The notes beneath the pieces were generated by a model. It was given only the letters and a program-made list of their open reading frames with translations, was not told the DNA's origin and ran no database searches. The translations under genes and the position numbers were made by a program. Source: Aralia elata (lineage: Eukaryota > Streptophyta > Magnoliopsida > Apiales > Araliaceae). From it: a stretch of 64,000 bases of DNA. Of the stretch, positions 50,186-61,518 are shown piece after piece. The stretch is taken from the NCBI GenBank assembly GCA_034770075.1, contig CM068382.1, positions 10,248,685-10,312,684 of the forward strand, written 5' to 3'. Position 1 is the first letter of the stretch, and every line of letters begins with the position of its first letter.

Positions 50186-50834
50186 GTCTAATTTTATTAC
50201 TACTTTATTGTTATGTATGTGTTTATTTGTACATGTTAATTTATATGTTTTGCATGTATGCATATGCATTTTATTTGGGTTTTGATTATGTAATAGTGTT
50301 TAATATATGTTGTTACTAATTGTTGTAGATCTAAATCAACATTTTTATGTTAATATTTTGCATCTTTATGTATCTAAATCTCATTTCATTCGATATATAT
50401 GCATTGTTTATTTAAACTTATTTGTATATTTTTTCAGGAAGCCTGCTGTTATCTTTATTCTTGTTACGCATATGTACTGTTCTATGTGACAGTAATTTTG
50501 TCTCTTTTTTGGGGTTTATGATTCTTATAATATGTAGTTATATACTCAAATTAAACCTTTTATTTTTGTAATTATGTGGTTTAGAAATAAAGAATCTGCT
50601 TATATCGTGTGGAGCGATGAAGTAATTATCTGATCTTTGTGCTACTTATTTGCTAATTGTCTGCATCATCTTATACACTTTTGCTAAATACTAAACTAGT
50701 AACAGTGCTTGTATTGGGTGTTTGTTAATGGTTTACCTAATGTTAATAGGTTTTATTTATCTTGTTGGATTTTAACATTTTAATAATTGAATTATGTACG
50801 TGTATAGAATATTTTAACATTCTATATAGTGTTC

Positions 50835-50918
50835 ATGCTATCAGCTTGTGCACTGTTCTCTAAAACTTGGATTGAAGTTTCTGGATCTTCTGCCAGAGAT
50901 GTGGCTAAACAACTTAAG
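50835..50918 (+). pseudogene. SEC61A: SEC61-alpha exon fragment captured in the CACTA element
   Basis: The reading SACALFSKTWIEVSGSSARD, then VAKQLK, matches a highly conserved cytosolic-loop segment of the Sec61 alpha ER translocon subunit. It stops precisely at a splice-donor-like AAG/gtatgc. Only this single exon piece is present, and the flanks have no Sec61 similarity. Assignment is from family knowledge of this segment. Confidence 0.7.
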
Positions 50919-51068
50919 GTATGCTTTGATGGAACTCATTTTTGACGGTATGCTTGGATAATGTTATGCTGTTTTCCACACGTGCTTAGGTTTCCCCATG
51001 TGTAAAAGCCATCTATATTGCTTTCTTGTGGTTTCTGATTTAGTGGTAATCAGAACTGATGTGCAAAA

Positions 51069-51278
51069 CCAGATGCTGTAAAAGGACTAATCTCAGTGTG
51101 CGAAACCTTATCTAAGACCAAAGAATGTTCTGAACTGCATTCTGATGAAGACAGCACATCTCTATATCTTATGATCAAGAATGAAGTGATGCAGAGTCTA
51201 TTCAGAGCTCTTGAAGATTACTCTATGGATAACAGAGGTGAAGTTGTTCCCAATGAAGAAGATGTAAAGTGGGCAGTG
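51069..51278 (+). pseudogene. Host-gene fragment, possibly tubulin-folding cofactor D
   Basis: An open stretch of about 70 codons (51069-51305) contains FRALEDYSMDNRGEV, which resembles the conserved L-x-ALEDY-x-x-DNRGDVG segment of tubulin-folding cofactor D, preceded by DSTSLYLMIKNEVMQSL. A donor-like gtgagt follows at about 51276. It is a fragment only. The assignment is tentative; another gene is possible. Confidence 0.5.
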
Positions 51279-52230
51279 AGTATAGATGAGTCAGTTCCAC
51301 TTTAATTTGAATATTATACGTATATGTGTATATTATTGACAAAGAAACTATATTTTACTTGCCTGCAGGTTCCCACATTCTCCTATCGCCGTTTCGTTAA
51401 GTTACTTAAGCTAATTGTTATAGTAAACATGTGCTGTCTGGGTTAGTTATTTCTATTGGTGGCTTACAAGAATCTTCGAGGAAGAGTAAGAAATAAAAAA
51501 GAAATTGACTGGAAAGAATTCCCCATTCAAGCAAGGGAAAGAAAAAAGGAAAAGAATTGGAGATGCTAAAAATCTACTATTAGGGAAGGCTAAGTTTGAC
51601 TTGTTTCTGACCCTCCTAGCAGGGTTAAAAAACATTTTGAAATGACTTGAAACACTACTTCAACTCAATCCTGACAGAGCAACAGTTCTAAAAGGTGGAG
51701 AATGTAATGACACAATAAAAGAAGCTCAGCTTCTTGTGCAGACCTAACTTGTAATATCTGAAGAGTACCCCTCATCAGAAAATTAGAAAGGAACTAAACC
51801 TGATGCTCTTACAGTGCCTCTAAAATCAGGATATCAAGGTAGCATAACAAGGTGCAATGAATGGCAGGTATTGATACAATTTTTCCCTGTTACTTATAAA
51901 TTTTGTTTATCAATGAGAATGATATATTAGTGAGTAATTTAAGCATTTCTATTTTAACAGATCATGAATGTCATCCACTTCAGCCTGTAGGAATGCAAAG
52001 TTGGATGCTTTGAGTGAATAAAGAATAGGTAAGGCGTTAGACTCTTTCTTCCTTTTATATGTTAGTAAAAAATAGTATTAGTAGCATTTTGTTGGATTAA
52101 ATATGCTTAATAGGTGTTATGTATATATAGCTTTCTTAATTTTCACAAATCTACTCTTAAATAGCTAGTTGTTTGGTATTTGACTTGAATTTCCTTGGTT
52201 TTATAAACTTTTCTTTTGCTGATTGCAAAG

Positions 52231-52278
52231 GCTGTTAGCGTTTAATCCAATTGATCGACCAACTGCTGAACAAGTGGC
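52231..52278 (+). pseudogene. Protein-kinase (MAP kinase, TDY-type-like) exon fragment
   Basis: After an acceptor-like gattgcaaag the reading is LLAFNPIDRPTAEQ, the conserved subdomain XI LLAFDPKDRPTAEE segment of plant MAP kinases. Only about 16 codons are recognisable. Confidence 0.5.
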
Positions 52279-53334
52279 CTTGTGTCCTGTTGTAGATGTC
52301 TTATTATTTGAATGTTGTTTAATAATGAATGCAGTCGTATGGCTGTAGGTTGTCCATCTGCTGCAATTTTGCAACATGAGAATTTCATGTTTTTCCTTTC
52401 CATTTGTGCAATTACATACTTCTGATTTCTCTGCTATACGATAAACTGAATTCTACATTAATGTATCTGGTTTCTCTTCCCTTTCTCCTTCCCCCCAAAT
52501 GTTTAAGTACTATAATGTGTTTCTTTTCTTTATCTTCTTAGAACCTGTTCTCCTCTGTACACACAGGTCTACAGTTAACTCGAGTACAATCCCTCCCAAA
52601 CCGCAGCAATGTTTGGCAATAAACAGGGTGGATGGTGTGATAGTCATGGAACAATGGAGCAAGTGAGGGCAAAGTTACAAATGAAGTCAGAAGTAGCAAT
52701 TTGTTACCAAGGAAAATGCTATTTTATGGATATTTTGGTTTATTTTGTGGACATGTAATCAAATTTACAATTCAATATATTTTTGGTGGATGTAATTTGA
52801 AATTGTAAACGGATGGTATTATTGGGATGTATTGTTGATACATTTTGGCTTTAAATTTAAATGAGAATTTAGACCTTTTGTTAGCTATATAGCATGGCAT
52901 TAGCAGATTGCAGGTGCGAACCACAACTTTTTTTTCTTTTTAAAAATGTTGTGTATGCAGTACAGCTACAACGTTGTTCCATGATTCCAACATTTGCATG
53001 TAAATCTACAACATTTTAAACACGTCGTCTTTCTATGGTTTAAAAACGTTATATAGATTTGTCTAAATAGATGACACATTATAAATGTTGTATAAATTCG
53101 GCTAAACGTTGTCTATGATATTAAACTACAACGTTTTCGAGAATCTACTAATTTATGGAAAACAAATCTACAACGTTTTTTCGTTAAAAACGTTGTATAA
53201 TGTGCCTAACTACAACGTTTTAAAACGTTGTATAAAGGGTGTCAAATAGATGACACCCTTAACCACGATGTTTTGCTGACAGAAACCACAACGTTGGTTA
53301 CGCGTTATCTATTTACTATTTTGTAGTAGTGCTT

Positions 53335-54145
53335 CCACCTTTCTAACTTTGCATGGATTTCCAAATAAGAAATGTATATTATAAATTTACTCTCTTACGA
53401 ATGGAGTCATTGTCACTTGACTTTTGACTCTTTTCTTATGCATAATAAGTGTGTATTGGACACGTTTAGACATAATATTTTTATGAATAGGCAAATTAAA
53501 TCAATACAACAGTCTGGGGCGGATTCAGAAAATCTTCTAGTAGAATCGGATTTTCACTATAAGAAAAAGGATCTTCAATGAATGACAAATTTTTTTACAA
53601 GAACTAGTATATCACTTATGAGAGATTAATTGTGAAGAAATCTTTCATTCGCGTAATTTCTCGCATTAGAGCTCCTCGCTAAAAGTAAAATTCGCTCAGT
53701 TAATGACTAAATATTTTTTGTGAATGATATATTGTGAAGAATATGTTTATCACAAATTATATATTGTAAAAGATTATTTTTGTTTGACGAGGAGATGATT
53801 TTCTCACAATTAACATTTTAAAATTAGTAAAAATGTCTACCTTCATAAATAACAATTTGTGAAGAATATATTTACTTTAGAAAAGTTAAATTTCCTTCAC
53901 TAATTACATATTGTGATTTTTTTTTAATTTACCAAAAAGAAATTTATTCGACAATGCTGCTATTAAATAATCAAATCATTGCAAATTAAAAATATTTTTA
54001 AAATTATTTATTAATTTGTAATCAACATCAAATAAAACATTATATTATATAAATATCCAATTATATAATTCACAGCTAAATATGTAATAATCAAGTAACA
54101 AAACGTATAAGGCTTGTAATCAAAACAAATTGAGGTGCCCCGAAG
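53335..54145. other. Spacer between CACTA and hAT-like elements
   Basis: AT-rich, with GTGAAGAA/TTCTTCAC words in both orientations (53630-53900) that may belong to a decayed repeat. I see no gene; the 69-codon frame at 53372 has no recognisable similarity. Confidence 0.4.
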
Positions 54146-54897
54146 TAGGGGTGCTCAAAAAATTCGGTTTTTTCGGTTTTTTACCGAACCGGTTGATACC
54201 GGTACCGGCGGTACCGGTTTTTTTCGGTACCGGTTTTTTCGGTACCGGTTTTTCGGTATTTTAATGATTTTCGGTACCGGTAGCGGTAAAGAATTATCTG
54301 AATTCGGTAAAAACCGAAATACCGAAAATACCGATATTTAATGATATAATAATTAATAACTGTAGAATCTTTGTCTAAAAGATTTTTGGGAGACACAAAT
54401 GATGGGGTTTCATTAAATAAATTAGGTAAATAAATTGTTTTACAATTCTTAGACATGGAAGCCGGACATGTGCATTAGTGCACATGAAAAGACTTAAAAT
54501 TAAAAAGCAAACTTAAAAAACAAACTCCACTATCCACAACTCACAAAAAGATTCTAGCATGCAATTATAATAATCCTCTAAACAATGCCCCAATTATAAT
54601 AATCCTCATGGATCGAGGCCCCAATCCCCCAATAGAATCCACCCACTTGTCAAAGCACTTGTGTAAATACTTCACAATAAATTATAAAAATGATTTCTAA
54701 GTTTTTGTAAAAAATTATATTATAATGCGGTATAACCGAAAACCGAACCGAAAAAACCGGTACCGATTTTGTACCGAACCGGTACCGAAACCGGTAATTC
54801 GGTACCGGTATCGGTTCTTGTTTTTTCGGTAGTTTCGGATCGGTACCGGTTCGGTATTTTCGGTTCCGGTACGGTTTTGTACCGATGAGCACCCCTA
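54146..54897. mobile_element. Non-autonomous hAT-like element with GGTACCGGT terminal words
   Basis: The flanks ccccgaag at 54138-54145 and 54898-54905 are a perfect 8-bp target duplication. The ends taggggtgctca and tgagcaccccta are perfect 12-base inverted repeats. The subterminal zones (about 54165-54335 and 54730-54880) consist almost wholly of CGGTACCGGT, TTCGGT and ACCGAA words, inverted between the ends, around an AT-rich core. Arg/Tyr/Gly-rich frames across them are artefacts. Confidence 0.93.
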
Positions 54898-55845
54898 CCC
54901 CGAAGGCCATAGTACCTAAAATATTTAATCATTAATACAAGTAAAAAGGTAAGAAAAACAAGCTATAAAAACTTTGTAACTTTGTCATGTTAAACCCTCT
55001 CTTTATTGTCATAATTTTCTTCAACGCAAGGTTGGTCTTGTAAACTTCAGTCTGCTAAAGAAAAAAAAAACACCAAAACTTAAATTTAAATATTTGAATT
55101 AAAAGAATGTGACAAAAGATTAAATTGACAAAAAAATTAAGAAGCGATTCCACAAGTAAAAGTTATAGTTCCACAAGATCTCTGTCTCACATGAATATTA
55201 AATGTGCCCCAATTATGTGAGAAGAAATTTGTGAAAATATAAAATTTTGCTTGTGCGTGTAAATATCAATGCCCTAATTAAATGAGAAATATTATTAAAA
55301 CGATAAAAGATGAGAGCTTGGTACCTATGTATATACATTTATAACCAGGTACACAAATAAATGTGTAACAAAATATAATTATAAGTTATCACTGTGCCCT
55401 TTAGGAAGCTTGGTACTTATGTATATACATTTTTTTCCCCCTCCAAGTTTAACTCTTTCATTAATTTGCCTCCTTAGTTTATTAACTTACATATTTGCCC
55501 CTACCTCTATACCTATAAAAAAAAATTCCAGCAGGGGCAGCTACCTATGCTGCCCTTGCAATAGATCTGCCCCTTACAACAGTACAGTTAGAAATTTATC
55601 TTTAACTAATTTCAAAATTTGTGAAAAATATATTTAAATAAATAACACTTGTCTTGAACACACTTCGACATAATATTTTTATGAGTCCACAATAGTTCAA
55701 ATTTCTCCAAAAATGATCGACAGTCCTACTTTACGAATTAATTATACTTTCTGCATATACTATTGTACTCTTTTACATTTTGCAGAACCACTATATACAC
55801 CAAGTATAAGATTGTTGGCAATATTTTTGTCATGGACAGTTGATC

Positions 55846-55865
55846 TCCCCCCCCCCCCCCCTTCG

Positions 55866-55903
<38 letters not shown>

Positions 55904-56299
55904 TTTTTCTATTTTAACAATTTTTCACAACATTTTTCAAGATTAAAATTCGTAAACAATTATAACAAATTATTTCTTTAAGTATAAATATACATAACCA
56001 GTCAAAATAAAATGAAATTAGACAAAGGAGTACGTTGGAAAGGAGTTGGAATGGGCTGAGACATAGTATGGGCCAAGATCCCCCCCCCCCTTCCCCCCCC
56101 CCCCCCCCCCCCCCCCCCCGTTTTTCTATTTTAACAATTTTCACAACATTTTTCAAGATTAAAATTCGTAAACAATTATAACAAATTATTTCTTTAAGTA
56201 TAAATATACATAACCAGTCAAAATAAAATGAAATTAGACAAAGGAGTACGTTGGAAAGGAGTTGGAATGGGCTGAGACATAGTATGGGCCAAGATCCCC
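55846..56299. repeat. Tandem duplication bounded by long poly-C tracts
   Basis: Poly-C tracts (55846-55861 plus 55866-55902, and 56081-56119 with a TT interruption) each precede a near-identical block starting gtttttctattttaacaa (55903 and 56120) and ending gggccaagatcccc. The offset is 217 bp. The blocks differ visibly only by one T in a run near 55919-55925. Confidence 0.9.
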
Positions 56300-57404
56300 A
56301 AAGAGAGAATAAGGAATGAGGCCGCAGGTGATAAATAGACGTCTGGACCATTTTTTCGTCGGCCCAACCTTTCTCCCATCAACCAAGAACAAAGATAAGA
56401 ACATATATAACAATTTCTATTTTTAATACTTCTCTTGTTTCGTAATAGGAAGAAAAGGCACTCTAAATGGATACTTCTTTCTTTTCACTAAAGAAAATAA
56501 GTTGTTTTACTCTATTTTAAGGATAGAGGAAGCATTACAGTATTTTATTGATGGTGAAACGCAAAATATATTCAAAAGTACGACATGATATTCGTCAACC
56601 AACTAAACTACACTCGCCATTTCACTGCATGAATACAATATGGTTCATCAAAATATATTAACAAGTGGCAGCTTTCCAATAAGTTGATCAGAATTTTTTT
56701 ATTAAGCTCTCTCTCTCTCTTTCGTTTCAGCTTCGTCTTAACGAGAGTTCATTGGACAATATACTTCACATGTTTACATCAAAATTATACTATCATTAGC
56801 ATAATCTTGAATATTAATTGGAAGTTCCATTGACAAAATTTTAGTTCATACTTACTGAAATTGATGATTGATCAGCTAGCAATAACGACTTGTATTTCAA
56901 TTCGTCTTCTTTTCAGACATAAAGAGGAGAGGTTTGAGCCGAACATGTTAATAATTTATATATTAGATAGTACATATCACGTGCTTACAGGTAATTGAAT
57001 TGTTAACTCTAATATCATGTTAAAGCATCTAAAAAATAGTATCCCAAAATAAATTGAGCTTCAAAACATAAAGTACTTTAATTTAGAACTTCGATCACTC
57101 TTAACAAGATTTGCATTCAATCAATACTAGTACAACTTCTGTTGGCTCAAGCACAACCACCAACTTGGCCCATATGCGAAGGCCCTTCCTAGTGGACCGC
57201 AGGCACAGTCGCCTTGCAGCCCATCTCCAATTTGACAATCAAATTAGTGCCCACTCAAATATAGGATTTTCACAAAAAGAGTCTCATTTGTAAATTTATA
57301 AATGTTAAAAGATATATTTTAATTTTATTTTTATCACCAAGTGTTTAGTTTAGTAATGATGACATGATAATAAATACGTGATTATAAACTTAAAAAACTT
57401 TGTA

Positions 57405-57668
57405 ATCTCTCCATTCTAAATTATAAAACCAATATTGACTTTTTAAAAGTTAATTTGAGATATTTTCAAATTTAAAATTGACATGATTCATTTAAGTTTT
57501 GAAAATAATAAATCTTATAATTAATAATAATTTTTAAATAGTTTATGATAATTATAATTATATTGACATAAATTAAATAAATTCATGTCAATTTTGAGTT
57601 TGAAAATATTTTAAATTAACTTTTAAAAAATCAATATTAGTCTTATAATTTAGAACAGAAGAAACATT
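57405..57668. mobile_element. MITE
   Basis: The left (ttctaaattataaaaccaat, then attgac) and the reverse complement of the right (ttctaaattataagactaat, then attgatt) match over about 60 bases, including TTTTAAAAGTTAATTT. An internal word (GTTAATTTTGAGTTTGAAA-like) also occurs within the 23534 element. Confidence 0.7.
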
Positions 57669-57830
57669 ATTTTGTTCTTGGAACAAATCTTATTTTTGCC
57701 TGAAAAGAAGAGAAAAGTAGGTTTGAATGTAACTTCAGTAATATGTACAATGTGCCAAACTCTTATTTGAGTTTTAATATAATTGCTGAAAATGGCAATG
57801 CCCAGAAATCATTTCTAAAAGAACAAATTA

Positions 57831-58088
57831 TTCTCTCCGTCCCAAATTAATTGCATTTCTAGGACTTTTTAAAGTCAAATTGACTATTTTTAAAACTAAT
57901 TTTTTTACTATTTTTGCTAACATATAGGTGAAGATATTATAATCAAAAGAAAGTATATACAATTTATTACTAATTTCAATTTTTATAATTTTAGAAATAT
58001 ATTTATATATGCTTAATTATTAATTTTAAAAATAGTCAATTTGACTTAAAATGGTCCTAGAAAAGCAATTAATTTGGGACGGAGGGAG
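57831..58088. mobile_element. Stowaway MITE (copy B)
   Basis: TA at 57829-57830, then ttctctccgtcccaaattaa. The right end's reverse complement, ctccctccgtcccaaattaa, is followed outside by TA at 58089-58090. Its interior matches copy A at 47750 (AAGTCAAATTGACTATTTT and inverted copy). Confidence 0.85.
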
Positions 58089-60356
58089 TATCTTTTATTT
58101 CTTTTCCTCTTATTTCTTTTCTTTTGTAATGTTTTCCATTTTTCTCTCATGAAAACAAAGAATGTTACATTAGCTTGCAAACAAATTCCCATTATTTATA
58201 GCAACTTTCACACACATATGACTTGCAAACTGCAACCAATTTTCCATCCATTGAGCACTTCTGCAAACACAAATTGAATATCTACTCTTATAAATTAAAC
58301 CACCAAAATTTATCTGGTAGATGTTCCCTGAGATTCCCAACAAGTTTCAGTCAACTCGAATCAATAACAGCTGTGTCATGAATTTAAGAGACAATTAGAC
58401 AGCTACAGGAAGAATTACCCTCAGTCTGCTGCTTGACTTATTCCTACTAAAAAAAAAAAGATAATGTGCCTTGTCAAAAAAAAAAAATGAAAAAACAGGG
58501 AAAATATTATATGAGAAAACGAGACCTAGATTTTATAGTTTTATTAGCATTAACCAATATCGACAACAAGGTAAGGGGGCTGCCATTAGAAAATTAACCA
58601 GTCATATGTAGATAAAGAAATTTCTACTATAGAACAACATATAAAAGCATTTGAGGTTAAGATTATAGTCACAAGAGGTTCAAGAAAATGGTATTACTTT
58701 TGCTTTATGTCCTCCATGATTCTTTACATTTCATTTCATCCTTGTTTCTCTATCCTATAGGTATAGTATATACATGTATGTACTCTTCTATGTGAATTGT
58801 CAAACCTTAGCAGCTCTTGGATTGGCAAAAATGGCTAGCCATACCAAATTCCTCTCCTTCAACACCACCCCCCCCCCCACCCCACCCCCACAACAAACCC
58901 CACTTCTCACAAAAAATATAAAAATAAAAATAAAAAAAATGAATAATTAACACCCAAAAAACATTAACCCAAAAATGACATGCTAACATTTTATTTCACC
59001 CAGATATAGTGTTGGTGGGAAGTATTAACTGTAAACCTGGGGTAAATCTAAACAGAGAAATAACAAATAAGAGAATATAAAAGGCCATATATGCAGGCTG
59101 CGGTAGGTGTTGCTACATGTATAGTACAATTATAATCAATTCTGGTTTATTTTTGGGGATATTCCAATAGTAAGACCTTTCCCTACAATCCTTTTCCAAT
59201 TGAAACTTCTAGAATTCAAAATTTACCGTAGGCTGTAAAGCATGCAGCCATGCACTCTCTCAAGTAAGTAGAAATAGATTACCTTTTTAACCATATGCTA
59301 CGTTCCAAATCCTTCCATTTGTTATCCTTTTCATTAAAAATTATTATCCCATGAATTCGATTATAACAATGTTCATGCAATAGACATATATGTTTATTCA
59401 TAGAGGATAAATTAAATATTGATTGCAGTCTCAGTAATAGACAAAATTAAGCATGGGAATCATCGACTTGTACTGTTCGAAAGGCTTCTTATCCAGCTAC
59501 CAATTCCTAATTCCTCTGTGGATAATACTCTCTTAGACTATATTGGACATAGTCTAATATAATTTGAATGGGTATTAGTAAATGATTATCTCAACAAGGA
59601 TAAGCAAAAATTGGAAATCTAGTAGATATTATCTGCAACCATTTCAGTCTTCATATAGGCCTTCCTCTAAACTAATTGAAAACAAGGGCAAAAATTAGTA
59701 CATAATAATACACAAGGAAATCAACTAAAAGTAGTTAGACATGATATAAACTAGTGTTTTCATAGTATGATGAGGACTTTGTATATTCATTAGTTCTATA
59801 AATTCTCGGTGAAAAATCAAGGAATCACGGTGTTCTTGAAAAAGAAATTTTAATGTATGTGTATCAACCTACATATATTTGTTTGTAGGTAGAAGCTGCA
59901 GATAAACAAATCAGTTCAGTTTGCCAGGATCATGCCTAGAGGAGCCCTAATTTCATGTCATAATGTTCAGTAATTAAGCATTCCTTCTAAAAGCCTCTCT
60001 CACCCCACAACAAACTCAAGAAGATTTGACAATTTCCATAGTAATATAGACCAATATTCAGATTCAAACAAGCATGATAACGACAACAGAATTGAGAAAC
60101 AAAAAGCCTAGGGTTTTTAAGACAATTAATGACAATCTTTGTCATCAAAATTCAATGGTCACCAATCAACAATAAGAAAGACTAATGCTATTAGTTCTTA
60201 GCAAAAAGTAACACTTGCCTCCATAAAAAACCACAAAATAAACTATTGCACTAAGGTTAAGAAGAAAGACATAAATATCACATGTTCAAATATAGAAACT
60301 AATTCGGCAGCAAATTCCAGTTGTCAGGTTGGCTGTATTATGTCATTTACATAGGA

Positions 60357-60362
60357 CACGTG
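60357..60362. promoter_or_regulatory. G-box/ABRE-like CACGTG upstream of the NAC gene
   Basis: Reads GGACACGTGTGCCC, about 1.16 kb before the NAC ATG. ACACGTGT-type sites bind ABA-related bZIP factors (established); use here is inferred. Confidence 0.3.
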
Positions 60363-61518
60363 TGCCCCTCCATAAACCTTGGCTTGGACAAAACGATGCC
60401 ATGACATGAATAGGGCTGAGAGCAGCATCTTTATGTGCTCTTTCTCTTTCATTCTCATAGGTTAAGTTAAATCGATACGACCATTGCTAAATGTAGGACA
60501 AATCCTTCAATTAATAAGACTAAAATGCGTATTATATAACAAACATCTTGAATATGTTCACTTTGATCTAATGCTTCGAACCATGCAAGAGAGTATCTTC
60601 ACATAATCACATTAGCCGTCAGATGACATATAATCATCATCAAAAACTCAATTCAGTTTGATATAACTAAAGTGATTTAAATAGTATAAAATAGAAGAAT
60701 TTGTTAAATTATTTACAAAGAAGTATCATCGATCAATAGCAGTTCATTATTGCTAATTTGTTATCAAATATATTGCGAGTAAACATGTTATGCTCTACAC
60801 ATATGAGCAACTCAATGCAAACCCTGAAAGTTTAAATCTTATTTACTACTCTATCCGGTGATGAATGTCATAATCAAAATTTCATTTTGTAGTGTAAATG
60901 ACCGCAAAAGTAACTCTTAAAACTGATGTATATTTTGTTCCTAATACTTGTGTGGACAAAATACAGAAAGAAAAATACACACAGTTACTTTTTGCAATAA
61001 TTTTCACTGAAAAAATAAAAGCCACTTGTAACATTCATTGCAGAACGAGGTAGTATTTCATATTTCTCTCACAGAAGGGCCAAAACAATGTTTTAAGTTT
61101 TAAAAAAACAGATTACAGTACCAAAGTAAATTCCTAGTGTGCATTTCAACGCTGAAGAAAATGTAACACAAATCAAAACCATGGGACTGCGCAGCAACAT
61201 ATAACTCCCAGCAATTTAAAAAACTATTGTCATCCCCAAGAGGCGAGGGACATGTAGATGAATGTCAGTTCAAACAAGTAAAATCAAAAGGTTGTTTTCA
61301 TAGTCCAATGCCTAAGCCTAATTGTGAACCAAATTGTATCTTTTTTGTTATTATCTTACAGAATGTCAACATCTAAACAATATTGCCCACCTTATAATAC
61401 CACCAACACAGTTCTGGCAAGATACAGCTCGTGTGATCAATATAACCAGCGCTACTCCCTTGTAGTTCTTCCCCTTTTTTTCCAATCATCCCTTTTCAAC
61501 AAGAAAGAAAATTCTGCC

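Larger units (their letters stand above)
49192..53331. mobile_element. Non-autonomous CACTA (CMC/En-Spm) element carrying host gene fragments
   Basis: The first 24 bases, starting CACTACTACAAAATAGTAAA, are identical to the reverse complement of the last 24. CTT flanks both ends (49189-49191 and 53332-53334), the 3-bp target duplication of CACTA elements. Subterminal zones (about 49225-49380 and 52925-53310) are full of the palindrome AACGTT in ACAACGTTTT contexts, a layout like transposase-binding arrays. There is no transposase frame. The interior holds pieces of unrelated host genes: RACK1, SEC61-alpha, a MAP-kinase-like exon and a possible tubulin cofactor D piece. This is a gene-capturing CACTA. 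Confidence 0.92.
54906..61518. other. Spacer and NAC promoter region
   Basis: 6.6 kb without a supportable gene. It contains a poly-C duplication (55846-56299), two MITEs (57405-57668 and 57831-58088), a C-rich run at about 58868-58890 and a G-box at 60357. The last 1-1.5 kb is the presumed NAC promoter. Short frames (57111, 58074) have no family resemblance. Confidence 0.5.

Noticed and set aside
54135..54932. Frames rich in Arg, Tyr, Gly and Phe on both strands
   Set aside because: Produced by the CGGTACCGG word arrays of the hAT-like element.
55713..56351. Poly-proline and poly-glycine frames
   Set aside because: Caused by the poly-C tracts and the tandem duplication; not a proline-rich protein gene.
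57111..57293. 60-codon plus-strand frame
   Set aside because: No recognised motif; AT-rich spacer with MITEs downstream; judged chance.
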